Shown here: piece after piece, positions 1 to 9,356 of the stretch
Numbering within the stretch: position 1 is the stretch's first letter
How the letters are laid out: each line of letters opens with the position of its first letter
DNA from: Inonotus obliquus
Taxonomy: Eukaryota > Basidiomycota > Agaricomycetes > Hymenochaetales > Hymenochaetaceae
NCBI GenBank assembly: GCA_032164295.1
Contig: JAJHTX010000002.1
Span: 1,302,001 to 1,366,000 of the forward strand
Reading direction: 5' to 3'
Length of the DNA stretch: 64,000 nt
The notes under the pieces: model-generated
Databases searched by the model: none
What the model was told of the DNA's origin: nothing
The model's input: only the letters and a program-made list of their open reading frames with translations
Program-made: the position numbers and the translations under genes

Positions 1-595
1 ACCACTGCGATCGAAGGTGACCTCCAGCCAGGACTGAGATGTATCGAGAGAAAAGCGAAGATTTGGCTTCGACTCGGAGTCGGCGAGAAATTTATCGAGA
101 GACTATCCGATTTACTCCATCACGGTGAGAGCGAGAGTTCTGCTGAACGATGAAACTGATAGAACAACGGGGAGCGCTTCAGGAATGATAAGTAACCTCG
201 GACATAGAGTTTCCACTGAGAGTACATGTACAGTGAGATTCTAAACTCAAAAAAAGTTTGCACGTGCCAGAAAACGGAGGCCGCCGAGCTTCCATAAATA
301 GATCTTCAACTCACACGGTTCACAGACGGACGTGCTGAAAAGGAACTTCCAAGTCAATGATCTAGGTAAGTGGTCCTTCAGAATACAAGCTTGGAAATTC
401 CTAAAATAGTATTACATGTACATCTGTTGGATTTTAAATGGATGTTCATAGGCCTCAAGAGTCAAGTCAGTTATTCCAAAGGTTCCAAATCCAAGGCAAC
501 CCAACCACTGCCTCAATAGTCGAATTATCCCGAAATTCAAACGCTTGTACATTTGAGTAGAAACACACCCGGCGCAAGGGTATAAATGGGAGCTT
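1..595. other. Intergenic, downstream of the first P450
   Basis: I see no supportable gene in this stretch. It holds one CACTA-unrelated palindrome, CACGTG, at 261-266, which is an E-box-like site. The short frames present here have no family signature. The P450 reading frame ends at 596, so this is its 3' flank and possibly part of a neighbour's regulatory DNA beyond the window edge. Confidence 0.5.
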
Positions 596-2909
596 CTACA
601 CCTTGTACATTTGTAACATATTCTCATTCGCTTGTTGAATTAGTGCTGCAGCCTCCTCTGAGCGGGGCGCAATCACGCATCTGAACGCAGATGGATGTCT
701 GTATTTGGGAAAGAGGATCGATCAAAAGTTCTGGAGGTGGCATCTATGACTATGAAGTGTGCAGATACTCACGATATAAGGCCGTTTGATGGACGATGCT
801 CCACAGGCACCAGTTCTCCATTTTCATCTTTGGCAGGTAAAATATCGAACGTGGCCAATATCTTACATATAGCACTCTGTAGCGCATTCTCTGCGAAAAA
901 ACGTCCAGGGCATATGCTACAGTTGAAACAGAAAAGCATATTGAGCGTAATAGTACGATACACAGCCCTCTAAAAACACGAGGAACTGGGACATACCGTC
1001 GACCATATCCGAATGCGAACTTCGCCGGATCATTCTTTGAAAGATCGAGAGCTCCTTCTGAGTTGATAAATCGCTCTGGCTTGAACTCCATGGGATCGAT
1101 ATATAGTTCAGGATTATGGAGTATTTCCCTAAGCCAAACCAATGGTATCTGAATCGGTTTGATACCATAGATAAGCACGTACCACGAGTTTCCAATGACG
1201 ATCGATCCTTTCGGCAAGAAATATCCCTCATACACATCATCTTCCTTCAGCATATGCGGTGGAGCTATCACGAAAAATAAACATAGTCATTCTAGGACGA
1301 CTAATTATACAGGAAACTATACTTTGCGGAACGGTAACATGCCACCGGAGGACTTCCTTCATAACGGCCGTAACATAAGGTAGGTTCTTCTGGTCTTCGA
1401 GTGTGGGTAACCTCGAAGAACCGACAACTTGATCTATCTCGCCCTGCGCTTTCTTCTGGACAGTGGGGTTTAGAGTCATGGCAAGTATGAAAGACGTCAA
1501 TTGTGCGACACTCTAAAGCTACTGTAAGAGAAGAAAGAAATCTGAAACGGAAATCCAGTGCCTCACCGTGTCGGAGCCACCTACTCTTACATGAGTTGTT
1601 GTATCTTCGGTAAGGTGGGGAGAAGAACTCACCACCATAAGCTTGCAAAGCACAGTCACCGGTAATGCGTTCCAAATCCGGATCAAGATTATCATCCACA
1701 TTCTTCGATTGATCCTCCAGGAGATCTGATACGAAACATGGCATAGGCAACGTGCCCGACGACTATACAAAGCCATTCCGCCAATCAATAGTAGCTCCTG
1801 GTGTAAAAGTAGCATGAAACTGCAGACCATCATCTCCCTTGATGCGACGAACGGAACGTCCCTCATATCCTCGAACCCCTTAGCCATCTGCCTGGCTAAC
1901 TTCTGGCTTGAAGCACCGGGCACCCACGATGGAACTTTCTTCACTATTCATAGTGAAAAGCGAACATATAATCAGTACTTCATGCAGTATCCGATATAAT
2001 AAATCAGCTGTACGGATAGGAAATATGTCGGCCAGGTGCAATCCAGGCTGAAGGAGTCTCGAAAGAGCCGTGAGGGTCTGTTCAGCGAGAACAACGAAAC
2101 TATTGTCCCTTGTCTTAGGAATAATGCCGTACGTGGACATCATGATGTCTTGCGCCGTACATCTGGGAGGATCCTCATCAGCTCAGCAGCCGCATCATTT
2201 GACACCGCTAACGAGCAACACTCACAGACGAATGTGATCTCGAAACCCTTCCGGATCATCGAGAAGGAGTTTCAGCAATGTGACACTGGCAAACTCTTGT
2301 GCGGGATGGAACATATGGACTGTTCCTGGGCCGAATCTGCTACTAAAGACACGTCTGTATTTCCGCCAAGTGTCGTTGTAAGACATCATGTTGAAATTCC
2401 ATTCCACGAGGCCGGTCCTGAAGCATAAGGTCAGCCAGTATCGTCGATATGATATCGAACTACGCAACTCACATCTCTGCGACAAGGGGTAGACGGGGTC
2501 TGTCAGAGTAGATGGCAGATCTCTTCTCGAGCAAGTCGTTGACTGCTTTGGGAGAATTCAGGATGATGATGGACTGGTAGAACACGGAAACATAAACGAC
2601 TTCGCCTTGGCCAATGTCAGTCAGTAGTAGGGAGGTGAAGTCAAGGATCACCATCTACTCACCATATTCCGCGCTCCACCTCGCAAACGTATTCCATGGT
2701 TCCTTAGTCGGCATGTTTAGTACATTGCCAATGAGCGGCAGAGGTTTTGGTCCAGGCGGAAGCGGGTGGTCGACCCGCTTGGTTCTCACAGCCAGCATAA
2801 GAACCTTGTAAACGAGATAGACAAATAGACAGCCAGAAAAAACGAGGGTAAACAAAGAATTGCCCCCATCGCTTGCCGATAGAATAGCGAAGTTGTTAAT
2901 AACGCCCAT
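596..2909 (-). CDS. Cytochrome P450 monooxygenase, copy 1 (OrdA/CYP64-like, intact)
   Basis: This is a membrane-anchored class II P450, expected on the ER and reduced by CPR; its substrate is unknown. Translation from 2909 gives an N-terminal hydrophobic anchor, a Pro-rich hinge ([13 protein letters not shown]), the I-helix GSDTS, the K-helix ExxR (KEVLRW) and PERF. The haem loop [16 protein letters not shown] is split by an intron just before the cysteine. I traced about 12 exons with GT-AG introns and found no stop or frameshift; the protein ends MLQMYKV at 596 and is roughly 500 residues, normal for the family. A 14-nt microexon (1567-1580) encodes the I-helix core. The hinge and haem context resemble fungal O-methylsterigmatocystin oxidoreductase-type P450s. 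It is a tandem paralogue of the gene at 3764-6068. The family is seen directly; the OrdA-like label is from general resemblance. Confidence 0.9.
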
Positions 2910-3763
2910 GGATTCGTGAAAGATGTGAAGAGGAAATATAGGAGCTCAAAGAACAGGGGATGTTCAGTCGTTCGCATACAAATACCACCCCGCGTACTTA
3001 AGAATGACCAAACGCATCAAGATCCTCGGGTAGACTAATAGAGTAAAGAGTCATGCCCCAGCCCAGAGGGAATGTAGAGAAGAAGCAGCAAAGCACATTT
3101 ATGTTTGTATATGTGTTGAAATCTAAATCGCACCGCCAGTCGCATACAAGTCTACCAGGTTCCATGTCCACCGCGCAAAACTTGATTCCTCTGGGGCAAG
3201 GAAATTTGCTTGATCTACTACTGCTGTGCATGAAGGAGTTGGAGATCGAAACTTGACTACACGTGCCCCCAAAACCATGAAAGTAAAAAAAATAGAAATG
3301 ACGTAAGTATCACGTGCGAGACTGACCCTGTCCGGTCGGTCGCTACTTTAACTCTAATTCCAAAGCAAAGAATCACCTCACACTGGGATGGTTGTTGATG
3401 ATGAACCATAGTGCGTACAAGCATAGCTGATCTGCTACTGCCGCCGAGCCTCCAAATCTACATAATGGTCCTGATTTTCGTGAACCTTGTGAATACTGAA
3501 TGAATGGAGAATTCCCCTTAGCATTCCGTTCGAGATTCAGAAGCAGAATGAATTACGACTAATGGTCAAACGACGTTACGGGCCAGCCTAAAAGGAGAAA
3601 TACGCCTGAATACCAGTAGAATGGAGATGAGATACATAACCATGAATCTGAGACAATCCTATGCAATGCAGCCACCGGCACGATAGTCGGCCTCCCTATG
3701 ATACGAAATATATTGTACAGCAGAGTAGATACGTCTTCCGCGAAAGGACACAATCAAGGAATA
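2910..3763. promoter_or_regulatory. Spacer between tandem P450s with E-box and CRE-like sites
   Basis: This is the presumed promoter of P450 copy 1 and the 3' flank of copy 2. It contains two perfect CACGTG palindromes, at 3260-3265 and 3311-3316, bracketing a CRE/bZIP-like TGACGTAA at 3299-3306. No supportable gene was seen. In fungi CACGTG is bound by bHLH factors and TGACGTAA by bZIP factors; that they regulate the P450 is inference. Confidence 0.4.
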
Positions 3764-6068
3764 TTACAACTTGTATATCTGTAACATATTCTCATTTGCT
3801 CGTTGAACTAGTGCTGCAGCCTCCTTTGATCGAGGTGTAATCTCGCATCGGAACGTGGTAGGATGCCTACGATCATGTAAGGCTCGAAGGTGGCATCTTC
3901 GAAGATTGAGAAATTGCTCACGATATGAGACCGGTCGATTGTCGATGCACAACAGGCACCAGTTCTCCATTTTCATCTTTGGCAGGTAAGATATCGAACG
4001 TGGCCAATATCTTACATATAGTACTCTGCAGCGCGTTCTCTGCGAAATGACTTCCAGGGCATATACTACAGTTGATAATAGACACGCATATCGAGCGTGG
4101 CAATACAATATCAATCACCCATAAGCACTCTAAAACACGAGGAATTGGGACGTACCGTCGACCATATCCGAATGCAAACTTCGCCGGATCGTTCTTTGAG
4201 AGATCGAGAGCTCCTTCTGAGTTAATAAATCTCTCTGGCTTGAACTCCATGGGATCGGGATATAGTTCGGGGTCATGGAGTATTCCCCTAAGTCGAACCA
4301 ATTATATCTGAATCGGTTTGCAGACTATGGATAAGCACGTACCACGAGTTTCCAATGACGATTGAGCCTTTCGGCAAGAAATATCCTTGGTACTCATCGT
4401 CCTCCTTCAGCATGTGTGGTAGACCTGTCACGAAGCATTAACTCATCCAGCACGCAGTCGTTCGGACATCCCATATTATAAGGAAACTAACCTTGCGGAA
4501 CGGTAACATGCCACCGGAGGACTTCCTTCATAACGGCCGTAACATAAGGCAGGTTCTTTCTATCTTTTAGCGCGGGTAACCTCGAAGATCCGACAACTTG
4601 ATCTATTTCAGCCTGTGCTTTCTTCTGGACGGCAGGGTTTAAAGTCATGGCAAGGATGAAAGACGTCAACTGTGCGACAGTCTAAAGTAAAAGGTAAGAG
4701 AAGCAAGAATTCCGAAACGGAAGTCCAGTGCCTCACAGTGTCGGAACCAGCTACTCTTACATGAGTTGTTGGATCTCCGGTAAGGTGGGGAGAAGAACTT
4801 ACCGCCATAAGCTTGCACAGCACAGTCGACAATAATGCGTTCCAACTCCGGATCACGATTATCACCCACATTCTTCGATTGATCCTCCAGGAGGTCTGAA
4901 ACGAAGCATGGCATAGGCAAAATGCCCGATGACTATACAAAGCCATTCCGCCAATCAATAGTAGCTCCTGGCGTAGAAGTAGCATGAAACTGCAGACCAT
5001 CATCTCCCTTGATGCGATGAACGGAACGTCCCTCATCTCTTCAACCCCCTTAGCCATTTGCTTGGCTAGCTTCTGGCTTGAAGTACCAGGTACCCACGAC
5101 GGGACTTTCCTCACTATTCATGATGAGAATGCGAACATGCAATCAGTACTTCATACATCCCATATAAGAAATCGACCTATACGGATAGGGAAGATGTCGG
5201 CCAAATACAATCCCGGTTGAAGGAGCCGCGAAATAGCCGCGAGGGTCTGCTCAGCGAGAACGACGAAGCTATTGTCCCTTGTCTTAGGAATAATGCCGTA
5301 CGTAGACATCATGATGTCCTGCGCCGTACATCTGAGAGGTTTATTATCAGCAGTCGCATCATTTGATATTCGCTAACGGGCAACACATACAGACGAATAT
5401 GATCTTGAAACCCCTCCGGATCATCGAGAAGGAGTTTCAGCAATGAGACACCGGAAAACTCTTGTGCGGGATTGAACATATGGACTGTTCCTGAACCGAA
5501 TCTGCTGCCAAAAACACGTCTGTACTTCCTCCAAGTGTCATTGTAAGACATCAAGTTGAAATTCCATTCCACGAGGCCGGTCCTGAAGCATAAGGTCAGC
5601 CAGTATCGTCGATATGATATTGAACTACGCAACTCACATCTCTGCGACAAGGGGTAGACGGGGTCTGTCAGAGTAGATGGCAGATCTCTTCTCGAGCAAG
5701 CCGTTGACTGCCTTTGGAGAATTCAAGATGATGATGGACTGGTTGAACGCGGAAACATGAACGATTTCGCCTTGTCCATGGCCATTGTCAGTCGGTAGGG
5801 AGGTGAACTCGACGATCATCATCCACTCACCATATTCTGCGCTCCACCTCGCAAAAGTAGTCCACGGTTCTTTGGTCGGCATGCTCAGCGCGTTACCAAA
5901 GAATGGGAGTGGTTTTGGTCCAGGTGGAAGGCGGGCGGCCTCCGTCTTACTTCTGACAGTCGCCCATAAAACTTTGGAAGCAAGATAGGCGAAGACGCAA
6001 CCAGCCACGATTGTTGCGTAGGTTTGGCTGCGTTCTGACGACGCTGACGGCACAACGACTGAACTCAT
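3764..6068 (-). CDS. Cytochrome P450 monooxygenase, copy 2 (OrdA/CYP64-like, intact)
   Basis: This is a close tandem paralogue of the gene at 596-2909, with the same exon layout. The N-terminal anchor differs (MSSVVVPSASSERSQTYATI), but the hinge [13 protein letters not shown], the I-helix AGSDTT, the K-helix KEVLRW, PERF and the haem loop FGYGRR-ICPGSHFAEN are all present. The microexon is at 4737-4750. I followed the exons from 6068 to the stop at 3764 (ending NMLQIYKL) without a break. One intron differs from its copy-1 counterpart by a single base, while others and the first exon are clearly diverged, suggesting partial gene conversion. A role in oxidising a specialised metabolite is inferred from the P450 family only. 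Confidence 0.9.
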
Positions 6069-6741
6069 GAGTCCAACGGCAGCTAAAGCGAACTAGTGGA
6101 CGATAGCTCAGACGGACACAGGCCCAACACCAAGAAACTAGAAATATTTGCCAGTCTTATAGAAATCGTGCCACGAGAGGAGGGTATACTGGTGCGGTGC
6201 GGCGGCCAGCTTTACTTCTGCCATGGAATAAGATTTTACGCATCACGACCATCGTGACACTCTGGATTATGATTGAGCCAGTTCTAGTCGTTGAAGTGTT
6301 GTAGAGGTTAGCGTTTGTCTCATCTCGGGTATTTCCTGCTTAATTCAACAACTGAGATATGCTTTTAGATATGCCATATGATAACACTACTAGAACACAT
6401 ACTTACATTCCATATATTACTGACTGTGGCCTAGGCAAGCAGAGAACCAGCAAATGATAAGATGACGTTCCTGAAATTCCGTCCTTGGACAGGCTTTACA
6501 ACACAGACTCAGTATTGAATCGTGATATCGTGAATCGTGGCATCAACAAATTACGAGCTTTTGGTCGGACGACAGACGATAATGAATGCAGGTCCAATTT
6601 TTACTGAAGTTCATTTTTCCAATCCACTTGAATGAAGGGATTTTCGTCGGAAAGCGAATTCTTACCGAAGTGTATGGATTTATGGGCGTTTGACCTTCCA
6701 TCTGAGTCTGGTCCTGAGAGAGAGTGAGAGTGGAGGTGGAG
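6069..6741. other. Intergenic, 5' flank of P450 copy 2
   Basis: I see no gene here. The stretch runs from the P450 copy 2 start codon to the first transposon terminus. It becomes purine-rich (GAGAGTGAGAGTGGAGG) just before the inverted repeat at 6742. Confidence 0.5.
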
Positions 6742-6761
6742 AGGACCCCTGATTATGCCTA

Positions 6762-7342
6762 CACGGCGGGCAAATCAGGATGGAGGCAAGGTCGGAATTT
6801 TAAATGTTTTTTTCGCCGTCATTTTAAATGCCGGTAAGCATATCGATCCATAAGATATTACAGGTGGGTACAATAAGTCTTCGGCACCCCCGTTCTAGGA
6901 AGGTGGATTTGCATGCCTTATGTGGTAGAATAAGCGTCGGGTAGCCCTCGGCAACCTGGTCATATCGGCAAAAACTTGGGATGGACTTGGTTGCTTACTC
7001 AAAAAGGCATGCAAATCACCTTCCATATTTGGGGGGTGCCGAAGACTTAATGTACCCACCTGTATAAATATAAACCACGTGTCGATATTTGAAATATCGA
7101 TAAGGGTATCGATCAGATTGATATTTTAAATTTCTTTCAGGCAGATATGCTAGTACAGAATATCTACCCGACTGATATTTAAAATATCAATCTGATCAAT
7201 ACCCTTATCGATATTTAAAATATCGACACGTGGTTTATATTTATAATATCTTATGGATCGATATGCTTACCGGCATTTAAAATGATGGCGAAAAAAACAT
7301 TTAAAATTCCGACCTTACCTCCATCCTGATTTGCCCGCCGTG
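6762..7342. mobile_element. CACTA-like MITE, copy A (contains a nested MITE)
   Basis: Long terminal inverted repeats begin CACGGCGGGCAAATCAGG at 6762 and end in the reverse complement at 7342; most of each half is complementary to the other. A CTA triplet flanks both ends (6759-6761 and 7343-7345), fitting a 3-bp target duplication. The CAC start plus a 3-bp duplication is typical of CACTA/EnSpm elements; that assignment is inference. There is no transposase, so it is non-autonomous. A related copy lies at 11828-12181. The left arm is interrupted by the TA-flanked element at 6861-7062. Confidence 0.8.
6861..7062. mobile_element. Nested Tc1/mariner-like MITE (202 bp, TA duplication)
   Basis: The terminal inverted repeats are about 31 nt, beginning CAGGTGGGTACA at 6861 and ending TGTACCCACCTG at 7062, with one mismatch. 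They are flanked by TA on each side (6859-6860 and 7063-7064). Removing the element plus one TA restores the host arm to exact complementarity with the opposite arm of the surrounding MITE (near 7225-7250), so the empty site can be read within the same element. There is no coding capacity. The Tc1/mariner assignment rests on the TA duplication and the TIR style. Confidence 0.85.
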
Positions 7343-7345
7343 CTA

Positions 7346-7998
7346 AGGTAGGGAAAGTATAAACTCGACTAGGTGTCACAGTGTGACTGACAACCCTGAG
7401 AAACCCTGAGCTTACCTGATTTGGAAGGACCCTACGGCAAAAATCTCGGGGTCGGATTTGAGAGCAGTGGTAGTCAGCAGTTAGGCTCGCAGAATCTCAT
7501 TTAAACCTTGACAGAACACCAAAGTAAGGCTTATTCTACCATGAATTAGCTTCCCTGGCTCTCTCTTGGTAGTAGGAAGATAGATTATAAATGCATATTA
7601 GTCATGTATTAGTAATAAGTGTTAGTCATAAGTAAATTACTATATCTGGACTGCATTTGTCATGCTGTGTCTGCCAAGAGCGGCAAAAATTCTGAGGTCG
7701 AAATTTTCAAAATTTCTGAAAACCTTACCAGAATGCTGGAAAATGAATTCTGAGCCATTTGGCACAAAAAAGGTTTATTCCATTATTGAAAGGTCAGGGG
7801 TCCATATTTTTTAATTTTAAAAACATACATATGATTGTAATTATTATTAGAAGAGATCTATGGGAACCAAATTCGAGTTTGTGTTGTGTGGAAGTTGCAG
7901 TTTAGAAAGGGTCCAGAGTCACCGGATGAGGCAAGTCAGGCCAAGTCAGGGTCGCATGACGCGCGTCACACCTAGTTGAGTTTATACTTTCCCTACCT
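7346..7998. mobile_element. TA-flanked MITE (653 bp)
   Basis: The terminal inverted repeats are about 34 nt, beginning AGGTAGGGAAAGTATAAACT, with two mismatches between ends. TA flanks each side (7344-7345 and 7999-8000). No ORF of note lies inside. The left TA forms part of the CTA duplication of the CACTA-like MITE, so that element appears to have inserted exactly at this one's boundary. It is non-autonomous; the superfamily is inferred from the TA duplication. Confidence 0.75.
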
Positions 7999-8003
7999 TA
8001 TAG

Positions 8004-8480
8004 AGGGCTGATTTTTGCAAGGGGTAATTTATCCGGATTTTTCGGGCCCTGGCAGGCCTGTTTTATCCGGATTGGCTCAGGGCTCCAAGTTTTTAGTCTC
8101 AAATTATCCAGATTTGGGCCTCAGCTCTCTCTTCATTACTATCAAATAAATCAACGATTTGAGATGTGTCCTCCTCCAAATACAGTAACAATTTACCATA
8201 TTTGTATTCTCCAACGCTTACATTAACCACATAAGTAAAATTTCTATTACTTTTGAAACTTACAAATTTCTAAATGCGTATATGCCCACATACTAACAGT
8301 ACCGTTCCACGTGCTCGCCCCCTCATTATCCGGATTGGATCAGCCCTCCCTTACCTAAGACCCTCTTTTAGCTGGATTTTGCCTCGGCCCTCCACCCGAT
8401 TTCCAGGCCAAGTTATCCAGATTTCCTCAGCTCTAATGACCAAAATCTGGAAATTTTTATCCGGATTGGATCAGCCCTCC
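8004..8480. repeat. Degenerate array around TTATCCGGATTGGATCAG
   Basis: Variants of TTATCCGGATTGGATCAG recur near 8030, 8062, 8104, 8323, 8410 and 8455. The outer edges are inverted copies of GAGGGCTGAT (8004) and ATCAGCCCTC (near 8470). Repeats of this type are often subterminal transposase-binding arrays of DNA transposons, so this may be a damaged transposon end; that is inference. The apparent upstream extension of the following ORF reads through this array and is probably not coding. Confidence 0.55.
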
Positions 8481-8570
8481 ACCATCATAATCAGGGGTCC
8501 TAGGTGTGGTGACTGGCAATCCCCCATTGTTAGAAAGGTAGTATTATCCATCATTAATAAGCCAATAACT

Positions 8571-9356
8571 ATGAGCGTCCTACGTTGGATACAAGAGCGG
8601 TTAGCGGCAGTAATACAAGTACTAGAACAGCCCATCGTTCCCCCGACACCGCGAAGCAATATACTACGATGTTGCAACACGTGCCGCCCAGCTAAAGAAC
8701 TAGCTGGAGGACTAATGCGAGAATTAATCAGAGAGATCACGTACGGAGATATAATGAACGGACAAGCCGACATAATGATACGACGTCGATTTGTAGAATT
8801 AACCTACGACCCTAACCAACAAATGCAAAAGGCTTATGAAAGGGAGATACGAGTATTATCCTACGACGCCGGACACTTTGTAATGATGATCGGAATACGA
8901 AACGTAGCACAGGAAGGAAGACACGAACGATGCGACGCAGCTATAGTAGATGTCGACATTGCCTACAAGCGAGACCAAGCCGGAACGAACGAGAGAACTG
9001 CATATGCTTGGGGGCATTGGATAATGAATTACATAAGTCGAGGATTACCATATGGGTATACCATAATGGAAATAAAGGTAGAACAGTACGGCGGAGTAAT
9101 ACACCTACAAGGAGTACAAGGGATAACCCTACAACGCGCCAGGACAACGCCAGGATATACACGAGTGCAAACTATTCGAAACTGGCTGACTGTACCACGA
9201 CCGATCCTACCGATACAAACGAGACCCGAAATACAAGCAAGGGGAGGACAAGAACAGATGACTCAGCAATTACCTAGAATAGCTGAATTGGATCAAGTGC
9301 CGTTACCAACACAGGAATCAAACCTGTCTACAAGATGGTACCGCCCACTACACTAA
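8571..9356 (+). CDS. Orphan ORF, about 261 aa, probably mobile-element related
   Basis: This is an uninterrupted reading frame, without introns, beginning MSVLRWIQERL. The open frame continues upstream to 8274, but that part lies in a repeat array, so I start at 8571. The protein has a CxxC-like stretch (RCCNTCRPAKEL), a middle region with alternating hydrophobic strands (AIVDVDIAYKRDQ) and a basic, Gln-rich tail. I do not recognise it. Codon use is A-rich and unlike the host genes. A TATATAA box about 155 bp downstream (near 9510) would fit an LTR promoter, but no paired LTR was found. It could be a captured or degenerate element protein. Confidence 0.4.
   Translation: MSVLRWIQERLAAVIQVLEQPIVPPTPRSNILRCCNTCRPAKELAGGLMRELIREITYGDIMNGQADIMIRRRFVELTYDPNQQMQKAYEREIRVLSYDAGHFVMMIGIRNVAQEGRHERCDAAIVDVDIAYKRDQAGTNERTAYAWGHWIMNYISRGLPYGYTIMEIKVEQYGGVIHLQGVQGITLQRARTTPGYTRVQTIRNWLTVPRPILPIQTRPEIQARGGQEQMTQQLPRIAELDQVPLPTQESNLSTRWYRPLH

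Larger units (their letters stand above)
6742..8501. repeat. 16-nt perfect inverted repeat bracketing the nested transposon block
   Basis: The word AGGACCCCTGATTATG occurs at 6742-6757 and its exact reverse complement at 8486-8501. Between them lie two MITEs, a third nested one and the degenerate repeat array. The pair could be the terminal repeats of one larger element into which the others inserted. No clear target-site duplication is visible outside it, so that reading is inference. Confidence 0.55.

Noticed and set aside
412..627. 71-codon minus-strand frame
   Set aside because: It overlaps the last P450 exon in another frame and shows no family features.
8274..8570. Upstream 99 codons of the orphan ORF
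   Set aside because: They read through the TTATCCGGATTGG repeat array and the 16-nt inverted repeat, so they are probably not coding.
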